A stretch of DNA of 64,000 bases from DATKPE01 sp033854175 (GTDB taxonomy: Bacteria; Bacteroidota; Ignavibacteria; UBA10030; SZUA-254), in contig JAWOKN010000056.1 in assembly GCA_033854175.1 (NCBI GenBank), positions 1-64,000 on the forward strand, given 5' to 3'. The translations under genes were made by a program, and so were the position numbers. The first letter of the stretch is position 1; the number at the start of each line of letters is the position of its first letter. Shown here in pieces: positions 24,580-33,261 of the stretch. A model generated the notes under the pieces. It worked only from the letters and a program-made list of their open reading frames with translations, was not told the origin of the DNA and made no database searches.

Positions 24580-27561
24580 TCAGGTCTTCCTGGCAGGTTT
24601 CAGTATCACGCCGGAATTCTTATGGCCGTTCATCTTCACCACAAGAGGATCCGGGAACTGCAGGTGCCGTGTAAACTTTTTCTCCTCGACGGCCGGCTGG
24701 GCGTGGATCCAATCCCAATCGATAAACCCCTTCCCGTCGTGCTCATTGACGGTAAAGTAACCGACCATAAAGGCGGTCAGGTTCTGGAAGAAATGCGACC
24801 CTTGAGAGGGGGCCACGATAAAATCCTTGAACCCCGTTTCGACGATCGTCTTCGCGCCGGAGATCTGGTCCCAGGCCACGGGGATGCCGAGCCATGGATC
24901 CAGCGTGCCCCATCGGCCCACGCCGATGAGAACATACTGACGGTTCTCCGCGACCAGGTGCGCATTAAACTCCCCCACTTCGCGGGCGACCTCATGGCTC
25001 TGCGAGCGGTCGAACCGGCGGATATCCACCACGACAAGATCGCGCAAGTCCGCATACGATCCGTTCCCGAGCACCTGCGAGCTATGGCAGATCATCTCCT
25101 CCTGGCTGATCTTCTCGAGTGAGAGCTCATCGAACTCCCGGCTCACGACGAGCGGGCGGATCTGGAGAATGCCGAACTGTTTCCGCACCTCGGGCGGCAG
25201 GGAGAGGTTCACGGCAAACTCCATCTCCACTGCGGTACCCATGCCGCCGCTCCCCAACGAAAGAAGGAGATCAAGAATTTCCGCAATAGGAAACAATTTA
25301 TTCTTCAGAACCGGTGCAAACGTCACCAGGCGCATCCCGTTACGGGAAATGCCGTCATAGACCGCATCATTCTCCGGCGAATAGGTCGAACCCACCACCG
25401 ATAGGGTGCCATCGAGCTCCGAAACGCTCAGCGGGAAGCTCCGGGTGAGGACATCAAACGTCTCGGTCTTGGTATCGAACGAAGCGGACATATCGAGTGC
25501 AAAAAACTCGTGTTGGTTATTTGCCAGTGTATCGGAGATCGAGGAAAGCTGCTGGAGGTGGAGCGGATATTTCGGGCAGAACCTCACCGATGGCCCCCCG
25601 TCGACAACCATCTTGCCGAGACCAAGAGCAACCGAGACGATGCCGTCGGAGGAATTCTGCGGAGGCGAGGGATAAAAATTGTACGACTTTGCGACGCCGG
25701 AGATCTCGGGATAAAAACGGTCATGGTGGCGGGCCCCGATCATCTTCTGGATAATGACGGCCATCTTCTCCTCCTCCAGCCGGTAGGAGGTCGCCCTGAT
25801 ATAGTTCTTCGTCCGCTGGTAGAAGGTCGAGGCATAGACGCGCCTGATGGCATCCAGGAGCTCCTCGAGCCTCGCGTGGTCGTTCGGATTGGAGTTCGGG
25901 ACCATATAGGTCTCATAGACGCCGGCGAACGGCTGGTACTGGGAATCCTCCAAAAGGCTTGAGGAGCGGACCGCCAGGGGCTCGCGGATCAGGTCGAGGA
26001 ACGTTTCAAGCTGGTGGCGGATATGCTGGGGGAAATAGCCGGCATCGAGGAACTTCTGGGTAATCACCTTATCGTCGGTTTCCGAGAGGGCGATCTCGCG
26101 CAAGGAATTTTCGTCGAGAAACTGGTCGAAGACATCGGTGCCGAGGACGACGCCTGCGGGGATAAAAATCTCCGTGCCGTCGAACTTCTCCCGCAGGTTG
26201 AAATCGTTGATCATCCGGTTAAAGAACCCGAGGCCGCGGGCCTTCCCGCCTATGGAGCCGCCGCCGATGCGGGCGAAGGAGGCAGCCGGGTCGAACGATT
26301 CCCGGTTATAATCGGTGATAAGGCCGCGCTGCTGTGAAAGCCTGTAGGTATGGAGTGCTGAAATGAGCGCCGACCGGAGTTCGTTCGTGGACGAAAAATC
26401 GGACACCTTCCTCGGGCGGAGCTGGTGGGCGAGCCAGAACTCCGTCCGGGCCTTCAGCCAGTTGGAGAAGTGATTCCGTTCGCCGTGGTAGAGGAGGCTT
26501 TCGGCCGGGACGACGAGGAGCTGTTCCTCGAGCGACCGGAGGTCGGTGGCCCGGCCGACCTCGGTGCCGTCAGGTTTCCGGAAGACGAAATCGCCGAAGC
26601 TGAAATACTGGTTCATGAAATTCTGCACCTGGTGCAGCAGCAGCGGCGAATCCTTCACAACGAACGACACCCCGAGGTTTTCCGCCTTCCCGGCATTCTT
26701 CGCGATCGACGACTGGAGGAGGACCGGCATATCGGGGGCGATACCTCTTATATCATTTGTAAAATGGATGCCGGCTTCGGCGTCGGGCCTGCCATTGCGG
26801 AGGAAATCGACATCGGAGATGACACCGAGGATATGTTCCCGGTAGCGTTCGAAATACTCCCAGGCCTCCTCATAGCTCGTGCAGAGGAGAATTTTCGGGC
26901 GGGCCTTCATCCGGAGGTACCGGTGGGCGATATTGACCCCCTCGGAGATAAGCCGCTGGGACTGTTTCAGAATCTCCGAATACATGAACGGAAGAAAGGA
27001 GGAATAAAACCGGATGTTGTCCTCGATGAGAAGGATCGACTGGACGCCGAAGGTCATCGTGTCGTGTTCGACATTCTTCTTATCCTCGATCTGGTTGACC
27101 ATGGCGATAATGAGGCGATAATCCCCCTGCCAGATGAAGATGCGGTCAAAATCGGACGTATCGTGGCGGGAGATCAGGTCGGCGAGTTCGCGGTTATCGA
27201 ACGCCAGAAGGACAATGGGTGTCGTAACGCCGCTTCGCCGGGCCTGCCGGGCGAATTCCAAGGGATGCATATCCTCGATATGCATCGTAGTCACGATCAT
27301 GTCGAAGCGCCGCTCTTCTGTAACGAGGTCGATGGCGCCTTTTCCGCTCGAGACGCGCGTGAGTTCGGGTGAATGGGAGAGGTTGAGCCCCTGGTATTCG
27401 CTCCGGATCAGTTCATAAAGCCGTCCGTCCTCCTCGAAGATATACGAATCATAGAGGCTGGAGACGACAAGGATATCGCGGATCCGGAACTTCATGAGAT
27501 TCTGAAATCCCTGGAAGCGGGTACTATCGGCCACTTCTAACGGGGGTTCATTATGCGGCAT
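24580..27561 (-). CDS. Receiver-receiver-PPDK-like ATP-grasp protein
   Basis: A 993-residue cytoplasmic protein. Residues about 25-165 look like a degenerate receiver domain (FDMIVTTM at the phospho-Asp site, so no Asp). Residues about 172-320 form a second receiver with acidic ILLIEDN and a candidate phospho-Asp in VISDVDFL (D250 or D252). From about 425 on is the pyruvate,phosphate-dikinase/PEP-synthase N-terminal ATP-grasp (GGSIGGKARGLGF, EPLAVRSSSLLED, GVYETYMVPN). The swivelling His domain and the PEP/pyruvate barrel are missing, so it is not a complete PEP synthase. The last 150 residues are a conserved tail of this Bacteroidota-type family. It may phosphorylate a protein or carbohydrate under two-component control. 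Confidence 0.75.
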   Translation of the reverse strand: MPHNEPPLEVADSTRFQGFQNLMKFRIRDILVVSSLYDSYIFEEDGRLYELIRSEYQGLNLSHSPELTRVSSGKGAIDLVTEERRFDMIVTTMHIEDMHPLEFARQARRSGVTTPIVLLAFDNRELADLISRHDTSDFDRIFIWQGDYRLIIAMVNQIEDKKNVEHDTMTFGVQSILLIEDNIRFYSSFLPFMYSEILKQSQRLISEGVNIAHRYLRMKARPKILLCTSYEEAWEYFERYREHILGVISDVDFLRNGRPDAEAGIHFTNDIRGIAPDMPVLLQSSIAKNAGKAENLGVSFVVKDSPLLLHQVQNFMNQYFSFGDFVFRKPDGTEVGRATDLRSLEEQLLVVPAESLLYHGERNHFSNWLKARTEFWLAHQLRPRKVSDFSSTNELRSALISALHTYRLSQQRGLITDYNRESFDPAASFARIGGGSIGGKARGLGFFNRMINDFNLREKFDGTEIFIPAGVVLGTDVFDQFLDENSLREIALSETDDKVITQKFLDAGYFPQHIRHQLETFLDLIREPLAVRSSSLLEDSQYQPFAGVYETYMVPNSNPNDHARLEELLDAIRRVYASTFYQRTKNYIRATSYRLEEEKMAVIIQKMIGARHHDRFYPEISGVAKSYNFYPSPPQNSSDGIVSVALGLGKMVVDGGPSVRFCPKYPLHLQQLSSISDTLANNQHEFFALDMSASFDTKTETFDVLTRSFPLSVSELDGTLSVVGSTYSPENDAVYDGISRNGMRLVTFAPVLKNKLFPIAEILDLLLSLGSGGMGTAVEMEFAVNLSLPPEVRKQFGILQIRPLVVSREFDELSLEKISQEEMICHSSQVLGNGSYADLRDLVVVDIRRFDRSQSHEVAREVGEFNAHLVAENRQYVLIGVGRWGTLDPWLGIPVAWDQISGAKTIVETGFKDFIVAPSQGSHFFQNLTAFMVGYFTVNEHDGKGFIDWDWIHAQPAVEEKKFTRHLQFPDPLVVKMNGHKNSGVILKPARKT

Positions 27562-27590
27562 TGCAGAAACAGAGCATATTCAGACACGTG

Positions 27591-27608
27591 TGAATCAGGA
27601 TTGATTCA
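27591..27608. promoter_or_regulatory. Inverted repeat upstream of the receiver/ATP-grasp gene
   Basis: TGAATCA-GGAT-TGATTCA is a perfect 7-base inverted repeat 30-47 bases upstream of ATG 27561, with ACACGTGT just beside it. The position fits an operator or a promoter-overlapping site. No binding factor can be named. Confidence 0.4.
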
Positions 27609-27679
27609 ATATACACGTTCGGCGGTAATAATTCCATTAAGAAGGGGAGTACATAAAGCCGGGGCAGCGAGAAAAAAAA

Positions 27680-27709
27680 TCGGAGCAACGTGTGAAACGT
27701 CACTCCGAC
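27680..27709 (-). terminator. Rho-independent terminator of glutamate dehydrogenase
   Basis: On the minus strand TCGGAGTGACGT, loop TTCACA, then ACGTTGCTCCGA forms a stem with a small internal mismatch and is followed by a run of eight T (27672-27679). It lies about 30 bases after the gdh stop. Confidence 0.8.
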
Positions 27710-27737
27710 TTTTAAACAGCTTCAGGGAACAGCGCGG

Positions 27738-29105
27738 CTAGACCAGGCCCTGATCCATCATAGCATCAGCGACCTTCAGGAAGCCGGCGATATTGGCACC
27801 GTTCACATAATTGCCCGGTGTGCCAAAGCGTTCGGCCGTCTCAAAGGCAGCCTTATGGATACTCTTCATGATGCCATGGAGGCGCTGATCGACCTCTTCG
27901 CGCGTCCAGGACAGGCGCATGCTGTTCTGGGACATCTCCAGGCCGGATGTGGCAACACCGCCCGCATTGGCGGCCTTGCCCGGACCATAGAGGATCTTGG
28001 CATCGATGAACTGCTTCACGCCCTCGATCGTCGTCGGCATATTCGCGCCTTCGGCGACCACATAAACGCCGTTCTTCAGAAGATTCGCGGCATCCTTGCC
28101 GTTGATCTCATTCTGCGTGGCGCTGGGGAACGCGCAATCAGCCTTATGATTCCAGAGCGGGTTGTAATCGAGCTTCGGATCGACCGGAGTATAGGTGGAG
28201 CCTTTAAAGGCGTCGGTATATTCCTTGATCCTGCCGCGGCGAACATTCTTCAGGTCCATGATGAACTTCAGCTTCTTATCGTCGATACCTGCTTCATCGT
28301 AGATATAGCCTGCCGAATCCGACGCCGTGACGGCTTTTCCGCCGAGCTGGTTGATCTTCTGGATCGTATACTGCGCGACATTGCCGCTTCCGGAGACGAG
28401 GCATTTTTTACCCTGGAGGGTCTGCTTGCGCGTGGTGAGCATTTCCGCCGCGAAGTAGACCGCGCCGTAGCCCGTGGCCTCTGGCCGTATGAGGGAGCCG
28501 CCCCAGTTGAGGCCCTTGCCCGTAAGGACGCCGGTGAACTCGTTGCGGAGGCGTTTATACTGGCCGAACAGAAAACCTATCTCGCGGCCGCCGACGCCGA
28601 TATCGCCTGCCGGAACATCGGTATCAGGGCCGATATGGCGCTGCAGCTCGGTCATAAAGCTCTGGCAGAACCGCATGACCTCGGCATCGCTCTTGCCCTT
28701 GGGATCAAAATCGGAACCGCCCTTGCCGCCGCCCATGGGAAGGGTGGTCAGGGAGTTTTTGAAAACCTGTTCGAACGCCAGAAACTTCAGGATGCCGAGA
28801 TTCACCGATGGATGGAACCGCAGGCCGCCCTTATACGGGCCGAGGGCGCTATTCATCTCGATACGGAAACCGCGGTTGACCTGGATCTCACCGCGATCAT
28901 CCGACCAGGGAATGCGGAACATCAGAACGCGTTCCGGTTCGACGATACGTTCCATAATTTTCGCCGAACGATATTCCGGATACCGGTCGAAGACAAGCGA
29001 CAACGACTCGACGACCTCCTCGACTGCCTGGAGGAATTCCGGCTCGTTGGGATTTTTTGCTTTAACCATTGCCATGAGGTTCGCTGCATAACCTGACATG
29101 AACAT
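27738..29105 (-). CDS. gdhA: Glutamate dehydrogenase (NADP-type, hexameric)
   Basis: The 455-residue enzyme interconverts glutamate and 2-oxoglutarate plus ammonia. Motifs: GPYKGGLRFHPSVN, LPMGGGKGGSDFDPKGKS with the catalytic Lys, DVPAGDIGVGGREIG, and the dinucleotide site VSGSGNVAQYTIQK. Length and the GGSDFDPKGKSD block match the bacterial NADP-linked class. AGAGGAG lies 7 bases before ATG 29105, and a good terminator follows, so it is transcribed alone. It provides the 2-oxoglutarate/glutamate link for the amino-acid genes nearby. Confidence 0.95.
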   Translation of the reverse strand: MFMSGYAANLMAMVKAKNPNEPEFLQAVEEVVESLSLVFDRYPEYRSAKIMERIVEPERVLMFRIPWSDDRGEIQVNRGFRIEMNSALGPYKGGLRFHPSVNLGILKFLAFEQVFKNSLTTLPMGGGKGGSDFDPKGKSDAEVMRFCQSFMTELQRHIGPDTDVPAGDIGVGGREIGFLFGQYKRLRNEFTGVLTGKGLNWGGSLIRPEATGYGAVYFAAEMLTTRKQTLQGKKCLVSGSGNVAQYTIQKINQLGGKAVTASDSAGYIYDEAGIDDKKLKFIMDLKNVRRGRIKEYTDAFKGSTYTPVDPKLDYNPLWNHKADCAFPSATQNEINGKDAANLLKNGVYVVAEGANMPTTIEGVKQFIDAKILYGPGKAANAGGVATSGLEMSQNSMRLSWTREEVDQRLHGIMKSIHKAAFETAERFGTPGNYVNGANIAGFLKVADAMMDQGLV

Positions 29106-29553
29106 AAACTTTCTCCTCTGTTGATGGTGAATTAACTCTGTAATTTATTGCCGATGACAAACCCCCGACCAGAAAAACCGGAAAGACCTGATGAACTCCG
29201 GAACACACTTTCTCAACGGCAAGGTACAACCGATGACGCGCAAATTCGATTCAACTTTTATGCCATGGGCCCCTTTGGAGGACTGATTTTAAACTTTACT
29301 TCCATGATACGGAATTTCCCCCACTCTCGAAAATGAGAAATCGGGGAAAGGCTCTTCTTATCTCTGAGAATGAAGATCAGGTGTAAATCCAACTATTGAT
29401 GTATGTTATGTCAATGCCGGGCGACGGATACCCGCTACCCACTTCCCGGCGGGAAGACCGCTGAGAAGTCACCGGGAGCGTCAGAAGATCCGCGGTCATT
29501 TGACACTGGCATGATTTTAGACGTTTAATCCCGGAAACCGAAAAGGACCAGAC
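29106..29553. other. Divergent intergenic region between gdhA and osmC
   Basis: 448 bases with no supported gene. CTGGCATGATTTTAGA at 29506-29521 resembles a sigma-54 -24 element and is similar to CTGGCATGATATTTACA before 36361, but its -12 part does not fit, so it is only a weak promoter candidate for osmC. Confidence 0.35.
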
Positions 29554-29988
29554 ATGGAAACGAAACAGGCAACCATTGTCCAGCTTCAGGGACTCACGCT
29601 GGCTGCGCGGGCAACGACAAATCACTGGATCATGATGGACGGGGAGGAAAAGTTCGGTGGGAGCGACGCGGCCTCGACGCCCAAGGAACTGCTTTTGATG
29701 GCGCTCGGGGGATGCACGGCGATGGACGTCATATCGCTCATGAAAAAGATGCATGTCCCCTATACGGGATTCGAAATCCACCTGAGCGGCACGGCACGAG
29801 ACGAACACCCGAAAATCTTCACCGGGATCCAAGTCGAATACATCGTCCGCGGGGAGAACATCCGGAAAGACGATGTCGGGCGGGCAATAGAGTTATCCAT
29901 GACAAAATACTGCGCCGTTTCGGCCATGCTCGGTGCAAGCGTCAAGATCACGCATACATTGCGGATCGAACCCTCCAAGGAGCGGTAA
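29554..29988 (+). CDS. OsmC-family peroxiredoxin-like protein
   Basis: The 144-residue protein has the two reactive Cys of OsmC/Ohr proteins, in LMALGGCTAMDV (about residue 53) and TKYCAVSAM (about 115). They reduce organic peroxides or act on persulfides. It is a paralogue of the protein at 51188-51652, sharing METKQATI/STKQATI and the PKELLLMALGGCTA block. GGA lies before ATG 29554. It stands upstream of cydAB, separated by a GC-only hairpin. Confidence 0.9.
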   Translation: METKQATIVQLQGLTLAARATTNHWIMMDGEEKFGGSDAASTPKELLLMALGGCTAMDVISLMKKMHVPYTGFEIHLSGTARDEHPKIFTGIQVEYIVRGENIRKDDVGRAIELSMTKYCAVSAMLGASVKITHTLRIEPSKER

Positions 29989-30040
29989 CATCCCTGGTGC
30001 AACTCTCCCGGGAAATTAGTATCTTCACCCCCGGACTCGG

Positions 30041-30067
30041 GTGCTCCCCCCCGGGGTGGGGGGGCAC
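30041..30067 (+). terminator. C7/G7 hairpin between osmC and cydA
   Basis: GTGC-T-CCCCCCC-GGGGT-GGGGGGG-CAC folds into a very stable stem with one bulge. No T-run follows. It could end the osmC transcript or sit in the cydA leader. Runs of seven C and seven G are unusual here. Confidence 0.45.
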
Positions 30068-30110
30068 AGGTGTACACTCGTGGTATAAATAATACCGGAG
30101 TCAAAAGTAC

Positions 30111-31448
30111 ATGAACAACGCACTGACCATTGACCGTCTGCAGTTCGCCTTCACGGTCTCCTTCCACTATCTCTTCCCGCAGCTGACGATGGGGCTGGCG
30201 CTTTTCATCGTGATCCTGAAGTGGCTCGGTTTCAGGAACAACGACGAAACCTACGACAAGGCGGCAAGGTTCTGGGGGAAGATCTTCGCATTGAATTTCT
30301 TCGCCGGTGTCATCACCGGCATACCGATGGAATTCCAGTTCGGGACCAACTGGGCGCGGTTCTCGAAAATCACCGGCGGCGTGATCGGGCAGACGCTGGC
30401 GATGGAGGGGGTATTCTCCTTTTTCCTCGAATCGAGTTTCCTCGGGCTCTTCCTTTTCGGCGAGAAGAGGCTCGGACCAAGGAAGCACTTCCTCTCGGCG
30501 CTTCTCGTCTTCATCGGCTCGTGGTTATCGGGGTACATGATCGTGCAGACAGACGCCTGGATGCAGCACCCCGTGGGGTACGAACTCACGGCTGACGGCA
30601 CCATTCAGCTCACCGACTGGTTTGCCTTGCTCTTCAACCCGTGGGGATTGTGGCAGTACGCGCACACAATGGCCGGGGCGGTCGTGACTGCCTCGTTCGT
30701 GATGATGGCGGTGGGGGCTTATTACCTCTTATCGGAGAGGGAGAGCGGGCATGCCAGAATCTACCTGCGACACGGCGTCGTGGTGGGGATCGTGGCGTCG
30801 GTCATCCTCATTTTTCCGACGGGGGACCAGCAGGGGAAAAACGTGGCCTACAACCAGCCCGCGACTCTTGCCGCGATGGAATGCGTGTTCAAGTCGAAGG
30901 AGGGGGCGGAGCTGATCCTCATCGGGCAGCCCGACATGGAAAAGGAGCGGATGGACAACCCGCTGCACATACCGAAGATGCTCAGCTTCCTCACCTACAA
31001 CAGGTGGAACGCACGCGTGGTGGGGCTGGACGAGATACCGGCGGAGTTACGGCCCGACAACATACCGCTTCTCTATTACACCTATCACATCATGGTGGGG
31101 CTGGGGACAATCTTCGTGGCCATACTGGTAACGAGCATCCTTCTCTTATGGAAGAAAAAACTCTTCACCTCGCGATGGATGCAATGGATACTCCTCTTGA
31201 GCTTCCCGTTCCCCTACATTGCCAACACGGCGGGCTGGATGACGGCTGAACTGGGGCGGCAGCCGTGGCTGGTCTACAATCTCCTCAGGACGGCGGAAGG
31301 GACATCGCCGACCGTGGCGGCGGGGAACGCGCTCTTCACGCTCCTCGGGTTTCTGGGGATGTACCTTGTCGTGGGGGTCGTCTTCATCATGCTGGTCGTC
31401 AACATCATCAACGGGGGACCGGAAAAAGTGTCCCGGGCCGGATACTGA
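30111..31448 (+). CDS. cydA: Cytochrome bd ubiquinol/menaquinol oxidase subunit I
   Basis: CydA carries the haems and reduces oxygen to water using quinol. Key residues are in place: H19 (high-spin haem ligand), E99 in AMEG and E107 in FLES, H185 in YAHTMAG and M328 in HIMVG (low-spin haem ligands), and GRQPW at 382-386. The quinol loop (GDQQGK ... QPATLAAMECVF) is short, as in the cyanide-insensitive/short Q-loop class. 445 residues, about nine helices. cydB follows after 19 bases. No cydX or cydDC was seen nearby. Confidence 0.96.
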   Translation: MNNALTIDRLQFAFTVSFHYLFPQLTMGLALFIVILKWLGFRNNDETYDKAARFWGKIFALNFFAGVITGIPMEFQFGTNWARFSKITGGVIGQTLAMEGVFSFFLESSFLGLFLFGEKRLGPRKHFLSALLVFIGSWLSGYMIVQTDAWMQHPVGYELTADGTIQLTDWFALLFNPWGLWQYAHTMAGAVVTASFVMMAVGAYYLLSERESGHARIYLRHGVVVGIVASVILIFPTGDQQGKNVAYNQPATLAAMECVFKSKEGAELILIGQPDMEKERMDNPLHIPKMLSFLTYNRWNARVVGLDEIPAELRPDNIPLLYYTYHIMVGLGTIFVAILVTSILLLWKKKLFTSRWMQWILLLSFPFPYIANTAGWMTAELGRQPWLVYNLLRTAEGTSPTVAAGNALFTLLGFLGMYLVVGVVFIMLVVNIINGGPEKVSRAGY

Positions 31449-31467
31449 TCTTTCAAAGGAACTAGCC

Positions 31468-32502
31468 ATGGAAGCACTCTGGTTCTGGATCATCGCCCTG
31501 ATGATCGTCGTCTACGTGATCCTGGACGGGTTCGATCTCGGGATAGGGGTCATATACTTCCTGATAACCAAAAACGACAGCGAGCGGTCGCTGTTATTGA
31601 AGACCATCGCGCACGTATGGGACGGAAACGAAGTCTGGCTTCTGGCCGGGGGCGGCGTATTATTCCTGGCATTCCCGGCGGTCTATGCGGCATCGTTCAG
31701 CGGATTCTACCTCCCCCTGATGATCGTCCTATGGCTTCTGATGCTGCGCGGCGGAGGAATCGAACTCCGGCATTACGTCCATCATCCGCTCTGGAGAAAA
31801 TTCTGGGACAGAACATTTTCCGTCTCGAGCCTTCTTCTGGCGATATTTCTGGGCGCCGCACTGGGTAATGTCGTACGGGGAGTCCCGCTGACACGTGAGG
31901 GATACTTCTTCGAGCCGCTCTGGACGACCTTCACGGTTGTGCCGGAGGCGGGGATACTCGACTGGTTCACGGTCATGATGGGACTGGTGGCGCTGGCGAC
32001 GCTGACACTGCACGGGGCCGTCTATGTCAGCATGAAAACGACGGGAGAAATCCAGGCACGGGCGCGGACAATCGGACAGTGGGTCTGGTGGATTGCGTTA
32101 TTCATGTCCGTCGACATGTTCATCGCGACCTGGACCATTCACCCGGATCTCTGGGCGAACTACGCCGAGCATGCGGGGGGATTCATCCTCCCGGTGGGCG
32201 GGGTGGCGGGGATACTCGCGACCTATATCGCCATCGTGCGGAAAAAGGACACGGCTGCATTTTGTTTCTCGACGCTCTACATCATTTCCATGCTGGCGGC
32301 GACGGCATTTGCGGTCTATCCGAACCTGTTATTGGCATCCACGCAGAAGGAATACTCGCTCACGATCTACAACTCGGCCGCCCGGAGTTACGGACTGGGG
32401 GCAGCGCTCTACTGGTGGATACCGGGAATTCTGCTCGCCGCGCTCTACTTCACATATCTTTTCAGGACATTCCGGGGGAAGGTACAACCCTCGGAGGAAT
32501 AA
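31468..32502 (+). CDS. cydB: Cytochrome bd oxidase subunit II
   Basis: ATG 31468 follows AAAGGA and starts MEALWFWIIALMIVVYVILD then GFDLGIG, the CydB N-terminus; the frame open from 31366 is read-back into cydA. The 344-residue protein has eight to nine membrane helices, the HVWDGNEVWLL motif and WRKFWDRTF. It forms the heterodimer with CydA. Expression is probably as one cydAB transcript. Confidence 0.95.
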   Translation: MEALWFWIIALMIVVYVILDGFDLGIGVIYFLITKNDSERSLLLKTIAHVWDGNEVWLLAGGGVLFLAFPAVYAASFSGFYLPLMIVLWLLMLRGGGIELRHYVHHPLWRKFWDRTFSVSSLLLAIFLGAALGNVVRGVPLTREGYFFEPLWTTFTVVPEAGILDWFTVMMGLVALATLTLHGAVYVSMKTTGEIQARARTIGQWVWWIALFMSVDMFIATWTIHPDLWANYAEHAGGFILPVGGVAGILATYIAIVRKKDTAAFCFSTLYIISMLAATAFAVYPNLLLASTQKEYSLTIYNSAARSYGLGAALYWWIPGILLAALYFTYLFRTFRGKVQPSEE

Positions 32503-32825
32503 TCCCGGGAGAACAGGCATCAACATCCGGTGGCCGGCATGCCGGTGGGTGGTGCTTCTTACAAATGAGATTAAAAAATTCCCCTCTTTTCAGGCGTGAT
32601 AGCTTCCCCGTGTAAATCAAAAAAAAGCGGGACAATTTCCATGAATCAGACGACTGAAGGGTGGAATAGTTCTTGCAGATATCGTGGAATTGCGACACTG
32701 GCATCCGAGTGGGAACTTCAAAGAAGAAGCACCATTCCCGCTCATCGTGGTTACGGATTGAAAACGAACAGATCCGCAGAAGCATAACAGACAGGCACCA
32801 AGATACAACAGTGAAGGAACATCGT
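32503..32825. other. Intergenic region after cydB
   Basis: 323 bases without a supported gene. It contains a perfect 12-base palindrome CCGGCATGCCGG at 32534-32545, an A-run, and the sigma-54-like element described separately. Confidence 0.45.
32662..32677 (+). promoter_or_regulatory. Sigma-54-like promoter, TGGAAT variant
   Basis: TGGAAT-AGTTC-TTGCAG has GG and GC ten bases apart, as required for sigma-54. The same unusual -24 form, TGGAAT-GATTC-TTGCAT, precedes PFOR at 43763. A transcript would start near 32688 and lead into the HypC-like gene at 32826 after about 140 bases. Confidence 0.5.
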
Positions 32826-33041
32826 ATGGATCATCGAATGAACGGGGAAATCGTGGAAATCTACATCAGGGACGGGTCGACGCTTGCGAAAGTGCGCGTG
32901 GACGGCACCTATTTTCACGTTCCGCTTCTTCTCCTGATGAACGCCCATGTGGGCGACCACATCATCATCGACGCCGGAATCGCATTAACAAGGATCGAAC
33001 GGAAGGCAAAGAGCCGGCAGGCTGCAGAACCGGCGCTGTAG
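32826..33041 (+). CDS. HypC-like small OB-fold protein without the N-terminal Cys
   Basis: ATG 32826 follows GAAGGA and gives 71 residues. The pattern NGEIVEIYIRDGSTLAKVRV ... PLLLLMNAHVGDHIIIDAGIALTRIE matches the HypC/HupF hydrogenase-maturation chaperones (GEIVEI, VGDYVLVHAGFAI, and so on). HypC needs Cys2 to carry the Fe(CN)2CO precursor; here the N-terminus is MDHRMNGEI and no Cys is present. No hydrogenase or other hyp gene occurs in the window. It may be a repurposed HypC or another small OB-fold regulator. Confidence 0.6.
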   Translation: MDHRMNGEIVEIYIRDGSTLAKVRVDGTYFHVPLLLLMNAHVGDHIIIDAGIALTRIERKAKSRQAAEPAL

Positions 33042-33261
33042 AAAGACGTCTGATCGACGGAGAGGATCCGGCAGGAGGCTGTTTCCGAACACCCGGGAAA
33101 GCATGAAGCTATCCCACCATCCAGAAGAGTAACCCCCCCTTGAGGATGCACACCCGTTTTTTTACCCTAAATTCCGGACAGATATTCACGCGGAGGCAGG
33201 CAGAGAAATCAGACAAAAAGCGCGAATTTGCGATTCGGCCGAATAATGGCTAATATGCTGC

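Noticed and set aside
29506..29521. Sigma-54-like CTGGCATGATTTTAGA before osmC
   Set aside because: The -24 part fits but the -12 part has GA after TTTA, not GC at the right distance; kept only as a remark.
33246..33260. TGGCTA-N5-CTGCAT just before the kinase start
   Set aside because: Spacing fits sigma-54, but transcription would start inside the coding region, so it is likely chance.
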